NCBI GenBank assembly: GCA_002293615.1
Contig: DBDN01000017.1
Span: 251-7,087 of the forward strand
From: Betaproteobacteria bacterium UBA931
Lineage (GTDB): Bacteria; Pseudomonadota; Gammaproteobacteria; Burkholderiales; Casimicrobiaceae
Length of the DNA: 6,837 nucleotides
Direction of reading: 5' to 3'
The notes below the pieces were generated by a model. It worked only from the letters and a program-made list of their open reading frames with translations. It was not told the origin of the DNA and made no database searches. The stretch's first letter is position 1. Every line of letters begins with the position of its first letter. Positions 1-5,244 of this stretch are shown here, piece after piece. A program made the position numbers and the translations under genes.

Positions 1-302
1 CCGCGCTCTCCGGCAACCGTTGAAAAGCGGACAAAAACATCGGTTTTTTTGCCGACCTCTGAAAAAATTGCCGCTCTGGTGTATTGGGTAATATCGTTGG
101 TCACGGTAAATGCGCCAAAAGCACCAGAGCCTTTTGCGTGCATTCTTCGTTCGGGAATCACTTCACGATCAAAGTGCGCGAGCTTTTCCAAAAACCAGAC
201 ATCCTGAAGAAGCATTGGGCCGCGAGAGCCGACTGTCAGCGAGTTATTATTATCCGGAACGGGCGCGCCGTGAATTGTGGTAAGTTTTCTTTTTTCCGCC
301 AT
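1..302 (-). CDS. katA: Heme catalase, N-terminal part (runs off the window)
   Basis: Catalases convert hydrogen peroxide to water and oxygen with a heme cofactor, usually in the cytoplasm. About 100 N-terminal residues are visible; the rest lies beyond base 1. The family signatures are clear: GAPVPDNNNSLT near residues 12-23, GSRGPMLLQDVWFLEKLAHFD at about 25-45, the distal-heme catalytic histidine His55 inside PERRMHAKGSGAFG, and the RFSTVAGERG segment at 92-101. The ATG at 302-300 is preceded by a purine-rich AGGAAAGGAAAG ribosome binding site. There is no long N-terminal extension of the kind seen in large-subunit (KatE-type) catalases, so I infer a small-subunit clade 3 enzyme; the missing C-terminus leaves this open. 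It is divergent from the methyltransferase gene across a 354-base AT-rich gap, which probably holds its oxidative-stress control sites. The symbol is a family-level name. Confidence 0.95.
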   Translation of the reverse strand, partial: MAEKRKLTTIHGAPVPDNNNSLTVGSRGPMLLQDVWFLEKLAHFDREVIPERRMHAKGSGAFGAFTVTNDITQYTRAAIFSEVGKKTDVFVRFSTVAGER

Positions 303-390
303 CTTCTTTCCTTTCCTGTACTTATCCGTATGGATATTGGAAATTAGCATATAAAACTTATTCTCTCAGAACTTTTTACTTATCGTCTAG

Positions 391-420
391 ATTAATAAAC
401 GTTATTATTAATATAATAAT
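391..420. promoter_or_regulatory. Overlapping AT-rich inverted repeats, candidate operator upstream of the catalase
   Basis: Two overlapping dyads are seen directly. ATTAATAA (391-398) pairs with TTATTAAT (405-412) across six bases, and ATTATTA (404-410) pairs with TAATAAT (414-420) across three bases. They lie about 90-120 bases upstream of the catalase start codon, a position where an activator or repressor such as OxyR or PerR could act. The second dyad has the AT-rich flavour of a PerR/Fur-type box but does not match a consensus well. Low sequence complexity means chance is a real alternative. Confidence 0.3.
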
Positions 421-597
421 TATTTTCCCCATAAGTTTTGAAAATGAAGGCAGCAGGTTAATTCTGCCATTTTTACCAAGCCACAAGCCTTAACCAGAAT
501 ATACAAAAGCTTTATTTTACATAGTGTTATTTAAGCAATCTCGCTTGATCACATGCACGCCCCCAACAGTTGCCGACAAGCCTCCTTCCTGCTTTAG

Positions 598-606
598 TGT
601 TATGAT
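598..606 (+). promoter_or_regulatory. Candidate extended -10 promoter for the RNA methyltransferase
   Basis: The stretch TGTTATGAT fits the extended -10 form TGnTATAAT with one mismatch. Transcription would start near base 613 and give a leader of about 44 bases before the ATG at 657. There is no good -35 hexamer 16-18 bases upstream, which is tolerated by extended -10 promoters. A less attractive alternative is TTGCCG (570-575) with TTTAGT (593-598) at a 17-base spacing. Confidence 0.35.
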
Positions 607-656
607 GCAAAATCGTTAGCCGGTACAGCGCATTCGATCAATCACCACTTGTATTC

Positions 657-1832
657 ATGGCCGAATATTTTTTTGCCTCCTGCCCGCGTGGCCTGGAAAA
701 CCTTCTTGAGCAAGAACTCATTCGCATAGGCGCATCGTTTGCCAAAAAAGCCGCGGGCGGTGTTTTATTCGGCGGCACATGGCCGCTTGTTTACCACGCC
801 AATCTCGAGTCGCGTCTTGCCAGTCGGATACTCTGGCGCGTCGCGACAGGCACATATCGGAACGAGCATGATGTCTATGCGCTGGCATACGATATTGACT
901 GGTCGCAATACTTCACCGAAAAACGTACATTGCGCAGGGACCTGACTGCCACCAACTCGCCGCTTACCAGTCTCGCTTTTGCCACGTTGCGCATTAAAGA
1001 TGCGATATGCGATCGTTTTCGCGCTCAAGGCAAGCCAAGGCCCTCAATCGATAAACATTGCCCCGATGTGCGCGTATTTGCCTACCTGACCGACAATGAA
1101 ATCATCTTCTACCTGGACACCTCCGGCGAGGCTCTTTTCAAAAGAAACTACCGCAAACACAGTGAGCAAGCGCCGCTGCGTGAGAATCTGGCTGCCGGCC
1201 TGTTGATGCTTTCCGGCTGGCAACCGGGTACCGTCTTGCTTGACCCTTTTTGCGGCAGCGGCACAATCGCGATCGAAGCCGCCCTTATGGCCGCCAATAT
1301 CGCCCCCGGCCTTAATCGTGCGTTTGCCTTCCAAAAGCTTAACCACTACGACGGCGCAGCCTGGCAACGCTGTAAACAGAAAGCGCGCGACGCCGTTTGC
1401 CCATATGATGGAAATACCACGATTTTTGTCGGCGATTTCGCCAACGATGCTGTTGCACGCGCGCAAAACTACGCACAGGCGGCGCATGTTGCCGATCGAA
1501 TCCAATTCAATGCCCAAGACGTCAATTCCTGGCAGGCGCCGAGCGCGCAAGGCATTTGGTTATGCAACCCGCCTTACGGGCATCGCTTGGAAGACCAGCA
1601 ATCTCTGGCACGCTTGTACCCGTTGCTTGGGACAACACTCAAGCAACGCTTCGCCAGCTGGTATGCGTGGTTTTTTACTGCGGATAAACAACTGCCCAAA
1701 GGGCTTGGCCTAAAACCGGAGCAGCGTATTCCGCTTTTCAACGGCGCGCTTGATTGCCGCCTCTATGGTTTCAAAATGATTCAGGGCGCAATGAGGCGTC
1801 AAGTAAAATCGCAGCAAAGCGATACGCAATAA
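657..1832 (+). CDS. rlmL: THUMP-domain class I SAM-dependent RNA methyltransferase, RlmL N-terminal-half homologue
   Basis: The 391-residue protein matches the layout of the N-terminal half of E. coli RlmL, which makes N2-methylguanosine 2445 in 23S rRNA using S-adenosylmethionine. The N-terminus (FFASCPRGLENLLEQEL) is the typical ferredoxin-like start, a THUMP RNA-binding domain covers about residues 45-157, and a Rossmann methyltransferase domain follows. The SAM-binding motif I is DPFCGSGT at 196-203 and the catalytic motif IV is NPPYG at 304-308, the form used for base N2-methylation of guanine. The E. coli protein is a fusion of about 700 residues with RlmK; the RlmK half is absent here. 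The ATG at 657 is the only in-frame start after the stop at 603-605, yet no Shine-Dalgarno sequence is visible before it. The gene converges on rplQ. The exact substrate is inferred; a tRNA m2G methyltransferase (Trm14/TrmN-like) is the main alternative. Confidence 0.88.
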   Translation: MAEYFFASCPRGLENLLEQELIRIGASFAKKAAGGVLFGGTWPLVYHANLESRLASRILWRVATGTYRNEHDVYALAYDIDWSQYFTEKRTLRRDLTATNSPLTSLAFATLRIKDAICDRFRAQGKPRPSIDKHCPDVRVFAYLTDNEIIFYLDTSGEALFKRNYRKHSEQAPLRENLAAGLLMLSGWQPGTVLLDPFCGSGTIAIEAALMAANIAPGLNRAFAFQKLNHYDGAAWQRCKQKARDAVCPYDGNTTIFVGDFANDAVARAQNYAQAAHVADRIQFNAQDVNSWQAPSAQGIWLCNPPYGHRLEDQQSLARLYPLLGTTLKQRFASWYAWFFTADKQLPKGLGLKPEQRIPLFNGALDCRLYGFKMIQGAMRRQVKSQQSDTQ

Positions 1833-1863
1833 AAAAACCTTCCTGAAAAAGGAAGGTTTTTTT
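1831..1863. terminator. Bidirectional rho-independent terminator between the methyltransferase and rplQ
   Basis: A perfect 13-base inverted repeat is present: seven A then CCTTCC (1831-1843), loop TGAAAAA (1844-1850), then GGAAGG and seven T (1851-1863). Read from either strand it gives a GC-containing stem followed by a U run, so it can stop both the methyltransferase transcript and the long ribosomal operon transcript. It overlaps the last two bases of the methyltransferase stop codon and lies 25 bases past the rplQ stop. Confidence 0.93.
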
Positions 1864-1888
1864 ATTGGCCTCTCCGACAATGTATCGT

Positions 1889-2293
1889 TTAGGCTGCCTT
1901 TTGCTCGGCGCTCTGTTCGGTGCTTTCTTCCGATGGTGCGCGATCCAGCAATTCCACATAGGCCATTGGCGCCGTATCGCCGGGACGAAAACCGCATTTT
2001 AAAATGCGCAGATAACCGCCCGGTCGCTGTTGATAGCGCGGGCCAAGCTCATCAAACAGCTTGGTCACCATCGCGCGGTCGCGCAGACGGGCAAATGCCA
2101 AACGGCGGTTGGCAACGGTCGGCGTTTTGCCCAGCGTAATCAAGCGCTCAGCCACGCGCCGAAGCTCCTTGGCCTTGGGCAAGGTCGTTTTGATCGCCTC
2201 ATGCAAAAACAGGGAATTAGCCATATTGCGCAACATCGCTGTACGATGAGCGCTGGTACGATTCAGTTTTCTCAGACCATGACGATGACGCAT
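1889..2293 (-). CDS. rplQ: 50S ribosomal protein L17
   Basis: L17 is a large-subunit protein sited near the exit of the peptide tunnel. The 134-residue product has the conserved start MRHRHGLRKLNRTSAHR, the central IKTTLPKAKELRRVAERLITLGK block, RRLAFARLRD, and GGYLRILKCGFRPGDTAPMAYVELLDR near the end. The final 15-20 residues are a low-complexity Glu/Ala/Ser/Gln tail, usual in this family, which makes it a little longer than the 127-residue E. coli protein. I chose the ATG at 2293 because family members begin MRHR and AAGGAAA lies eight bases upstream; a TTG two codons earlier (2299) is too close to that site. It follows rpoA by 33 bases and is the last gene of the operon, ending just before the terminator. 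Confidence 0.98.
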   Translation of the reverse strand: MRHRHGLRKLNRTSAHRTAMLRNMANSLFLHEAIKTTLPKAKELRRVAERLITLGKTPTVANRRLAFARLRDRAMVTKLFDELGPRYQQRPGGYLRILKCGFRPGDTAPMAYVELLDRAPSEESTEQSAEQKAA

Positions 2294-2301
2294 AATCAAT
2301 A

Positions 2302-2308
2302 TTTCCTT
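2302..2308 (-). promoter_or_regulatory. Ribosome binding site that decides the rplQ start
   Basis: The minus strand reads AAGGAAA eight bases before the ATG at 2293. The in-frame TTG at 2299 would leave only two bases after it, so the ATG is the preferred start. Confidence 0.6.
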
Positions 2309-2326
2309 ATAAAAACGTGCGCCGGG

Positions 2327-3301
2327 TTATGGGCGGCTCAAACCGGCCGGTGGCCAGTTTTCGAGCTTCATGCCCAGCGAAAGTCCGCGCGACGCGAGGA
2401 CATCTTTAATTTCATTAAGTGATTTACGACCAAGATTCGGCGTTTTCAAAAGCTCGGTCTCGGTGCGCTGGATAAGATCGCCGATGTAATTGATGCTTTC
2501 CGCTTTCAGGCAATTCGCCGAGCGAACAGTCAACTCAAGGTCGTCTACCGGTAAACACAACATCGGATCGACTTGCGGCAGACCATGCTCCGGCGCCGGA
2601 ATATCACTGCTGTTCAATTCGGCAAATGAGGCGAGTTGTTCAACAAGTACCTTAGCCGCTTCGCGCACAGCCTGCTCCGGATCAATCACACCATTGGTCT
2701 CGATTTCGATAATCAGCTTATCGAGGTCGGTGCGTTGCTCAACACGCGCGCTTTCAACCGCATAACTGACGCGACGTACCGGCGAGAACGAGGCGTCAAC
2801 CAAAATATTGCCGATCACATGGCTGTCCGGCTTGCCACGCGCTGATACCGGCTGATAACCACGCCCTTGTTCAACACGAATTTCCATTTCCAGCTTGCCG
2901 CCTTGCGACAAGTGGGCAACCAGATGCTCCGGGTTAACGATTTCCACGTCGTGCGGCAACTCAATATCGCCGGCGGTAACCGGGCCTTCGCCCTCTTTGA
3001 ACAACGTCAATGCAACACTGGTACGACTATGCAGCTTGAAGGCAACGCCCTTCAGGTTAAGCAGAATATCGACCACATCTTCCTGAACGCCATCAAGTGC
3101 AGAATATTCGTGTAATACACCATTGATTTTAACTTCCGTCGGCGCAAAACCAGGCATCGACGACAAAAGAACCCGCCGCAAAGCGTTACCAAGCGTGTGC
3201 CCATAGCCGCGCTCAAACGGCTCCATGACAATACGAGCATGGAACGGCGACATATTCTGTACATCAATAATGCGTGGTCTTAACAAAGCATCGCTCTGCA
3301 T
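2327..3301 (-). CDS. rpoA: DNA-directed RNA polymerase alpha subunit
   Basis: The alpha dimer nucleates assembly of the core RNA polymerase and its C-terminal domain contacts UP elements and activators. The 324-residue protein is near the 329 of E. coli. The N-terminal domain (about 1-230) carries the dimer and beta-contact motif GHTLGNALRRVLLSSMPG at 34-51. A proline-containing linker follows (about 231-247). The C-terminal domain holds VRSANCLKAE at 259-268, where Arg260 corresponds to E. coli Arg265, the main DNA contact, and TPNLGRKSLNEIKDVL at 287-302. The ATG at 3301 has AAGGA seven bases upstream. It sits between rpsD (67-base gap) and rplQ, the standard proteobacterial alpha-operon order, and no residue expected to be essential is missing. 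Confidence 0.99.
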   Translation of the reverse strand: MQSDALLRPRIIDVQNMSPFHARIVMEPFERGYGHTLGNALRRVLLSSMPGFAPTEVKINGVLHEYSALDGVQEDVVDILLNLKGVAFKLHSRTSVALTLFKEGEGPVTAGDIELPHDVEIVNPEHLVAHLSQGGKLEMEIRVEQGRGYQPVSARGKPDSHVIGNILVDASFSPVRRVSYAVESARVEQRTDLDKLIIEIETNGVIDPEQAVREAAKVLVEQLASFAELNSSDIPAPEHGLPQVDPMLCLPVDDLELTVRSANCLKAESINYIGDLIQRTETELLKTPNLGRKSLNEIKDVLASRGLSLGMKLENWPPAGLSRP

Positions 3302-3368
3302 GGAAAATCCTTTATACGAAACAAAGAAAACGGTTCAGTGCAACGGGTCGCTTGCCAAACTGTGCCGA

Positions 3369-3992
3369 TTACTTCGAGTAAAGCTCAACGATCAGGTTTT
3401 CGTTAATGTCTTGTCCGAATTCGGAACGATCCGGAGCGCTCTTGAAAACGCCAGACATTTTTTTCATATCGACCTCAACCCAAGAAGGAAAGCCCATCTT
3501 CTCAGCAAGATCGAGCGAATCCTTAACCCTCAGTTGCGATTTACCTTTATCCGTTACCGAAACGGTATCGCCCGGCTTGACCCGAGCTGAAGGAACGTTC
3601 AGCCGTGTTCCGTTCACAAGAATCGCGCCGTGTGTTACCAATTGGCGCGCCTCGGCACGGGTGGAGCCAAAACCCATTCGATACACTACGTTGTCAAGAC
3701 GCGATTCCAGCAGCTTCAGCAAATTTTCGCCGGTAGAGCCCTGACGACGAGCCGCCTCGGCAAAGCACAGACGAAACTGACGTTCGAGAACACCGTACAT
3801 ACGGCGTACTTTTTGTTTTTCACGCAACTGCGTGCCATAGTCGGAAGTACGCGCGCCGGATTTCTGGCCGTGCTGTCCGGGTTTGACATCGAGTTTGCAC
3901 TTGGAGTCGAGCGAACGACGCGCGCTTTTCAGAAAAAGGTCGGTGCCTTCTCTTCGCGCCAGCTTACATTTAGGTCCGAGATAACGAGCCAC
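3369..3992 (-). CDS. rpsD: 30S ribosomal protein S4
   Basis: S4 is a primary 16S rRNA binding protein that starts assembly of the 30S body; in E. coli it also represses the alpha operon. The 207-residue product starts MARYLGPKCKLARREGTDLF, has the GQHGQKSGARTSDYGTQLREKQK region at 39-61, and an S4 RNA-binding domain at about 97-160 (SRLDNVVYRMGFGSTRAEARQLV). It lacks the four-cysteine zinc site of the C+ form: only Cys9, Cys32 and Cys76 are seen, so this is the zinc-independent type. The start is GTG at 3992, supported by AGGA nine bases upstream and by the conserved MARYLGP N-terminus. It lies 50 bases after rpsK. Confidence 0.98.
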   Translation of the reverse strand: MARYLGPKCKLARREGTDLFLKSARRSLDSKCKLDVKPGQHGQKSGARTSDYGTQLREKQKVRRMYGVLERQFRLCFAEAARRQGSTGENLLKLLESRLDNVVYRMGFGSTRAEARQLVTHGAILVNGTRLNVPSARVKPGDTVSVTDKGKSQLRVKDSLDLAEKMGFPSWVEVDMKKMSGVFKSAPDRSEFGQDINENLIVELYSK

Positions 3993-4042
3993 TTTTTGCT
4001 ATCCTATATTTGCAAAGTTAATAAAAATCCACCAATCCAACA

Positions 4043-4438
4043 TCAGATTCGGCGGCGTTTCGGAGGACGGCAACCATTGTGCGGAATCGGTGTCACATCG
4101 GCAATTGAAGCAATCTTCAAGCCAAGCGCATTCAATGAACGCACTGACGATTCACGCCCGGGGCCAGGGCCTTTAATCCGAACTTCCAGGTTCTTGACAC
4201 CACACTCCTGTGCAGCACGACCAGCGGCTTCTGCCGCAACTTGCGCCGCAAACGGCGTCGATTTTCTCGAACCCTTAAAACCGGCACCGCCCGATGTTGC
4301 CCACGACAGGGTATTGCCTTGTCGGTCGGTGATGGTAATAATCGTGTTATTAAACGAGGCGTGAATATGCGCAATACCTTCGGAAATATTCTTCTTGACC
4401 TTTTTACGCGCACGCAACGAACTTTTAGGCTGTGCCAT
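4043..4438 (-). CDS. rpsK: 30S ribosomal protein S11
   Basis: S11 sits on the 30S platform, where it helps form the path of mRNA near the E site. The 131-residue product is the usual length. It has a basic N-terminus (RARKKVKKNISEG), the HIHASFNNTIITITDRQGN strand-loop region at 24-42, SGGAGFKGSRKSTPFAAQ at 49-66, KGPGPGRESSVRSLNALGLKI at 89-109, and the highly conserved C-terminal VTPIPHNGCRPPKRRR. The ATG at 4438 follows a strong AAGGAG at seven bases spacing, placed in the 18-base gap after rpsM, so the two genes are probably translated in step. The stop is TGA at 4045-4043. Confidence 0.99.
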   Translation of the reverse strand: MAQPKSSLRARKKVKKNISEGIAHIHASFNNTIITITDRQGNTLSWATSGGAGFKGSRKSTPFAAQVAAEAAGRAAQECGVKNLEVRIKGPGPGRESSVRSLNALGLKIASIADVTPIPHNGCRPPKRRRI

Positions 4439-4456
4439 TTATAAACTCCTTGAGGT

Positions 4457-4825
4457 TTATTTCTTGCCAGCAACGGTCCGGCCTTTTTTCGGGCCTTTCC
4501 GGGTGCGCGCATTGGTACGGGTACGCTGGCCGCGTACCGGCAAACCGCGACGATGACGAACACCACGGTAACAACCGAGATCCATCAGTCGCTTGATACT
4601 CATCGTCACCTCGCGGCGCAGATCACCTTCTACGGTATACCCGGCAATCTGATCACGCAGTTTATCCATAGAAGCGTCGTCCAGATCCTTGATCTTGGTC
4701 GCGCAATCAACTCCCGCCGCCATACAAATTTTCTTGGCTGTTGACCGGCCAATTCCATAGATCGCCGTTAATGCGATCTCCACATGTTGGTGATTGGGGA
4801 TGTTAACGCCTGCTATACGGGCCAT
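4457..4825 (-). CDS. rpsM: 30S ribosomal protein S13
   Basis: S13 lies in the head of the small subunit, contacts the P-site tRNA and bridges to the 50S subunit. The 122-residue product is close to the 118 of E. coli. It begins MARIAGVNIPNHQHVEIALTAIYGIG with the GIGRSTAKKIC helix-hairpin element near 24-34, and ends in the basic tail RGLPVRGQRTRTNARTRKGPKK that reaches the decoding region. The ATG at 4825 has an AAAGG sequence a short distance upstream. In E. coli this is the first gene of the alpha operon; here it starts only 24 bases after the rpmJ stop, leaving no room for a separate leader. Confidence 0.99.
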   Translation of the reverse strand: MARIAGVNIPNHQHVEIALTAIYGIGRSTAKKICMAAGVDCATKIKDLDDASMDKLRDQIAGYTVEGDLRREVTMSIKRLMDLGCYRGVRHRRGLPVRGQRTRTNARTRKGPKKGRTVAGKK

Positions 4826-4849
4826 TTGTCTACCTTTTCCAATCCAATA

Positions 4850-4963
4850 TTAACCTTGCCGCTGCTTATGCCGCGGGTCTTCACAAATCACGCGAATCAC
4901 GCGATTCCGCCGAATGATTTTGCATTTCCGGCAAATTCTCTTCACCGATGTCACTACTTTCAC
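4850..4963 (-). CDS. rpmJ: 50S ribosomal protein L36 (small, GTG start)
   Basis: L36 is the smallest large-subunit protein and stabilises 23S rRNA folding. The 37-residue reading frame is MKVVTSVKRICRKCK, then an arginine-rich middle, then ICEDPRHKQRQG, and matches the family in length and pattern. The zinc ribbon ligands are present: Cys11, Cys14, Cys27 and His32. The start is GTG at 4963-4961, preceded by a strong GAGGAGA with a seven-base spacer; no in-frame ATG exists at this place, and GTG gives the expected MKV N-terminus. It lies between infA (56-base gap) and rpsM (24-base gap), the order common in betaproteobacteria. Confidence 0.97.
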   Translation of the reverse strand: MKVVTSVKRICRKCKIIRRNRVIRVICEDPRHKQRQG

Positions 4964-4970
4964 TTTGACT

Positions 4971-4977
4971 TCTCCTC
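4971..4977 (-). promoter_or_regulatory. Strong ribosome binding site deciding the GTG start of rpmJ
   Basis: The minus strand reads GAGGAGA seven bases before the GTG at 4963. It is among the best anti-16S matches in the window and fixes the start of this very short gene. Confidence 0.75.
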
Positions 4978-4989
4978 GTTCTAGTTATC

Positions 4990-5003
4990 CGCAAAATTTT
5001 GCG
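4990..5003. repeat. 14-base perfect palindrome between infA and rpmJ
   Basis: The sequence CGCAAAATTTTGCG is its own reverse complement and fills the middle of the 56-base gap between the infA stop and rpmJ. In RNA it could make a short five-pair stem with a four-base loop. It lacks a following U run, so it does not look like a terminator. Its role is unknown; a processing signal, a protein site or chance are all possible. Confidence 0.5.
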
Positions 5004-5019
5004 TGCCGCCTAGTACCCT

Positions 5020-5238
5020 TTATTTCGTGCGGAAAGTAATTCTTGCACGCGATAAATCATACGGCGTCATTTCAACAGTCACCTTATCACCAGGCAAAAT
5101 CCGGATGTAATGCATACGCATCTTGCCGGAAATATGCGCCAGTACCACATGATCGTTTTCCAATTTCACGCGAAACGTCGCATTCGGCAACGTTTCGACG
5201 ACTTCCCCTTGCATCTGTATGGTGTCTTCTTTCGCCAT
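5020..5238 (-). CDS. infA: Translation initiation factor IF-1
   Basis: IF-1 binds the 30S A site and assists IF-2 and IF-3 during initiation. The 72-residue product has exactly the usual length and forms a single S1-like OB fold: MAKEDTIQMQGEVVETLPNATF, then VKLENDHVVLAHISGKMRMHYIRILPGDKVTVEMTPYDLSRARI. All hallmark segments are intact, including GKMRMHYIRILPGD. The ATG at 5238 starts six bases after the secY stop, and no clear Shine-Dalgarno sequence precedes it, which suggests translational coupling to secY. In enterobacteria infA lies elsewhere; its place between secY and rpmJ is typical of betaproteobacteria and Gram-positives. Confidence 0.98.
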   Translation of the reverse strand: MAKEDTIQMQGEVVETLPNATFRVKLENDHVVLAHISGKMRMHYIRILPGDKVTVEMTPYDLSRARITFRTK

Positions 5239-5244
5239 ATAGTA

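Larger units (their letters stand above)
303..656. other. Divergent intergenic region between catalase and RNA methyltransferase
   Basis: This 354-base gap separates two divergent genes and must hold both promoters. No convincing protein gene is seen in either strand. It is clearly more AT-rich than the flanking genes, most of all at 345-430. It contains inverted repeats at 391-420, three ACTTAT motifs on the plus strand at 320, 356 and 378 with an inverted copy at 431-436, a weak hairpin at 449-468 (GGCAG/CTGCC) followed by a short T run, a 9-base direct repeat TAGTGTTAT at 522-530 and 595-603, and an 8-base repeat ACAAGCCT at 483-490 and 576-583. I could not recognise a canonical OxyR, PerR or Fur site with confidence. 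Confidence 0.6.

Noticed and set aside
84..347. Open reading frame of 87 codons on the plus strand
   Set aside because: It is antisense to the catalase N-terminus, which has unmistakable family motifs and a good ribosome binding site.
449..474. Hairpin GGCAG/CTGCC followed by a short T run, possible terminator on the plus strand
   Set aside because: The stem has only five pairs with a ten-base loop, and no gene upstream on that strand would need it.
1044..1550. Open reading frame of 168 codons on the minus strand
   Set aside because: It is fully antisense to the methyltransferase, whose SAM motif and NPPYG motif are intact. No family resemblance is seen in the antisense product.
1240..1713. 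Open reading frame of 157 codons on the plus strand in another frame of the methyltransferase
   Set aside because: The overlapping methyltransferase frame carries the conserved motifs; this frame shows composition bias only and no family match.
3630..4364. Open reading frame of 244 codons on the plus strand
   Set aside because: It lies antisense to rpsD, the following gap and most of rpsK, which are certain genes. Its translation has no recognisable domain, so it is a shadow frame.
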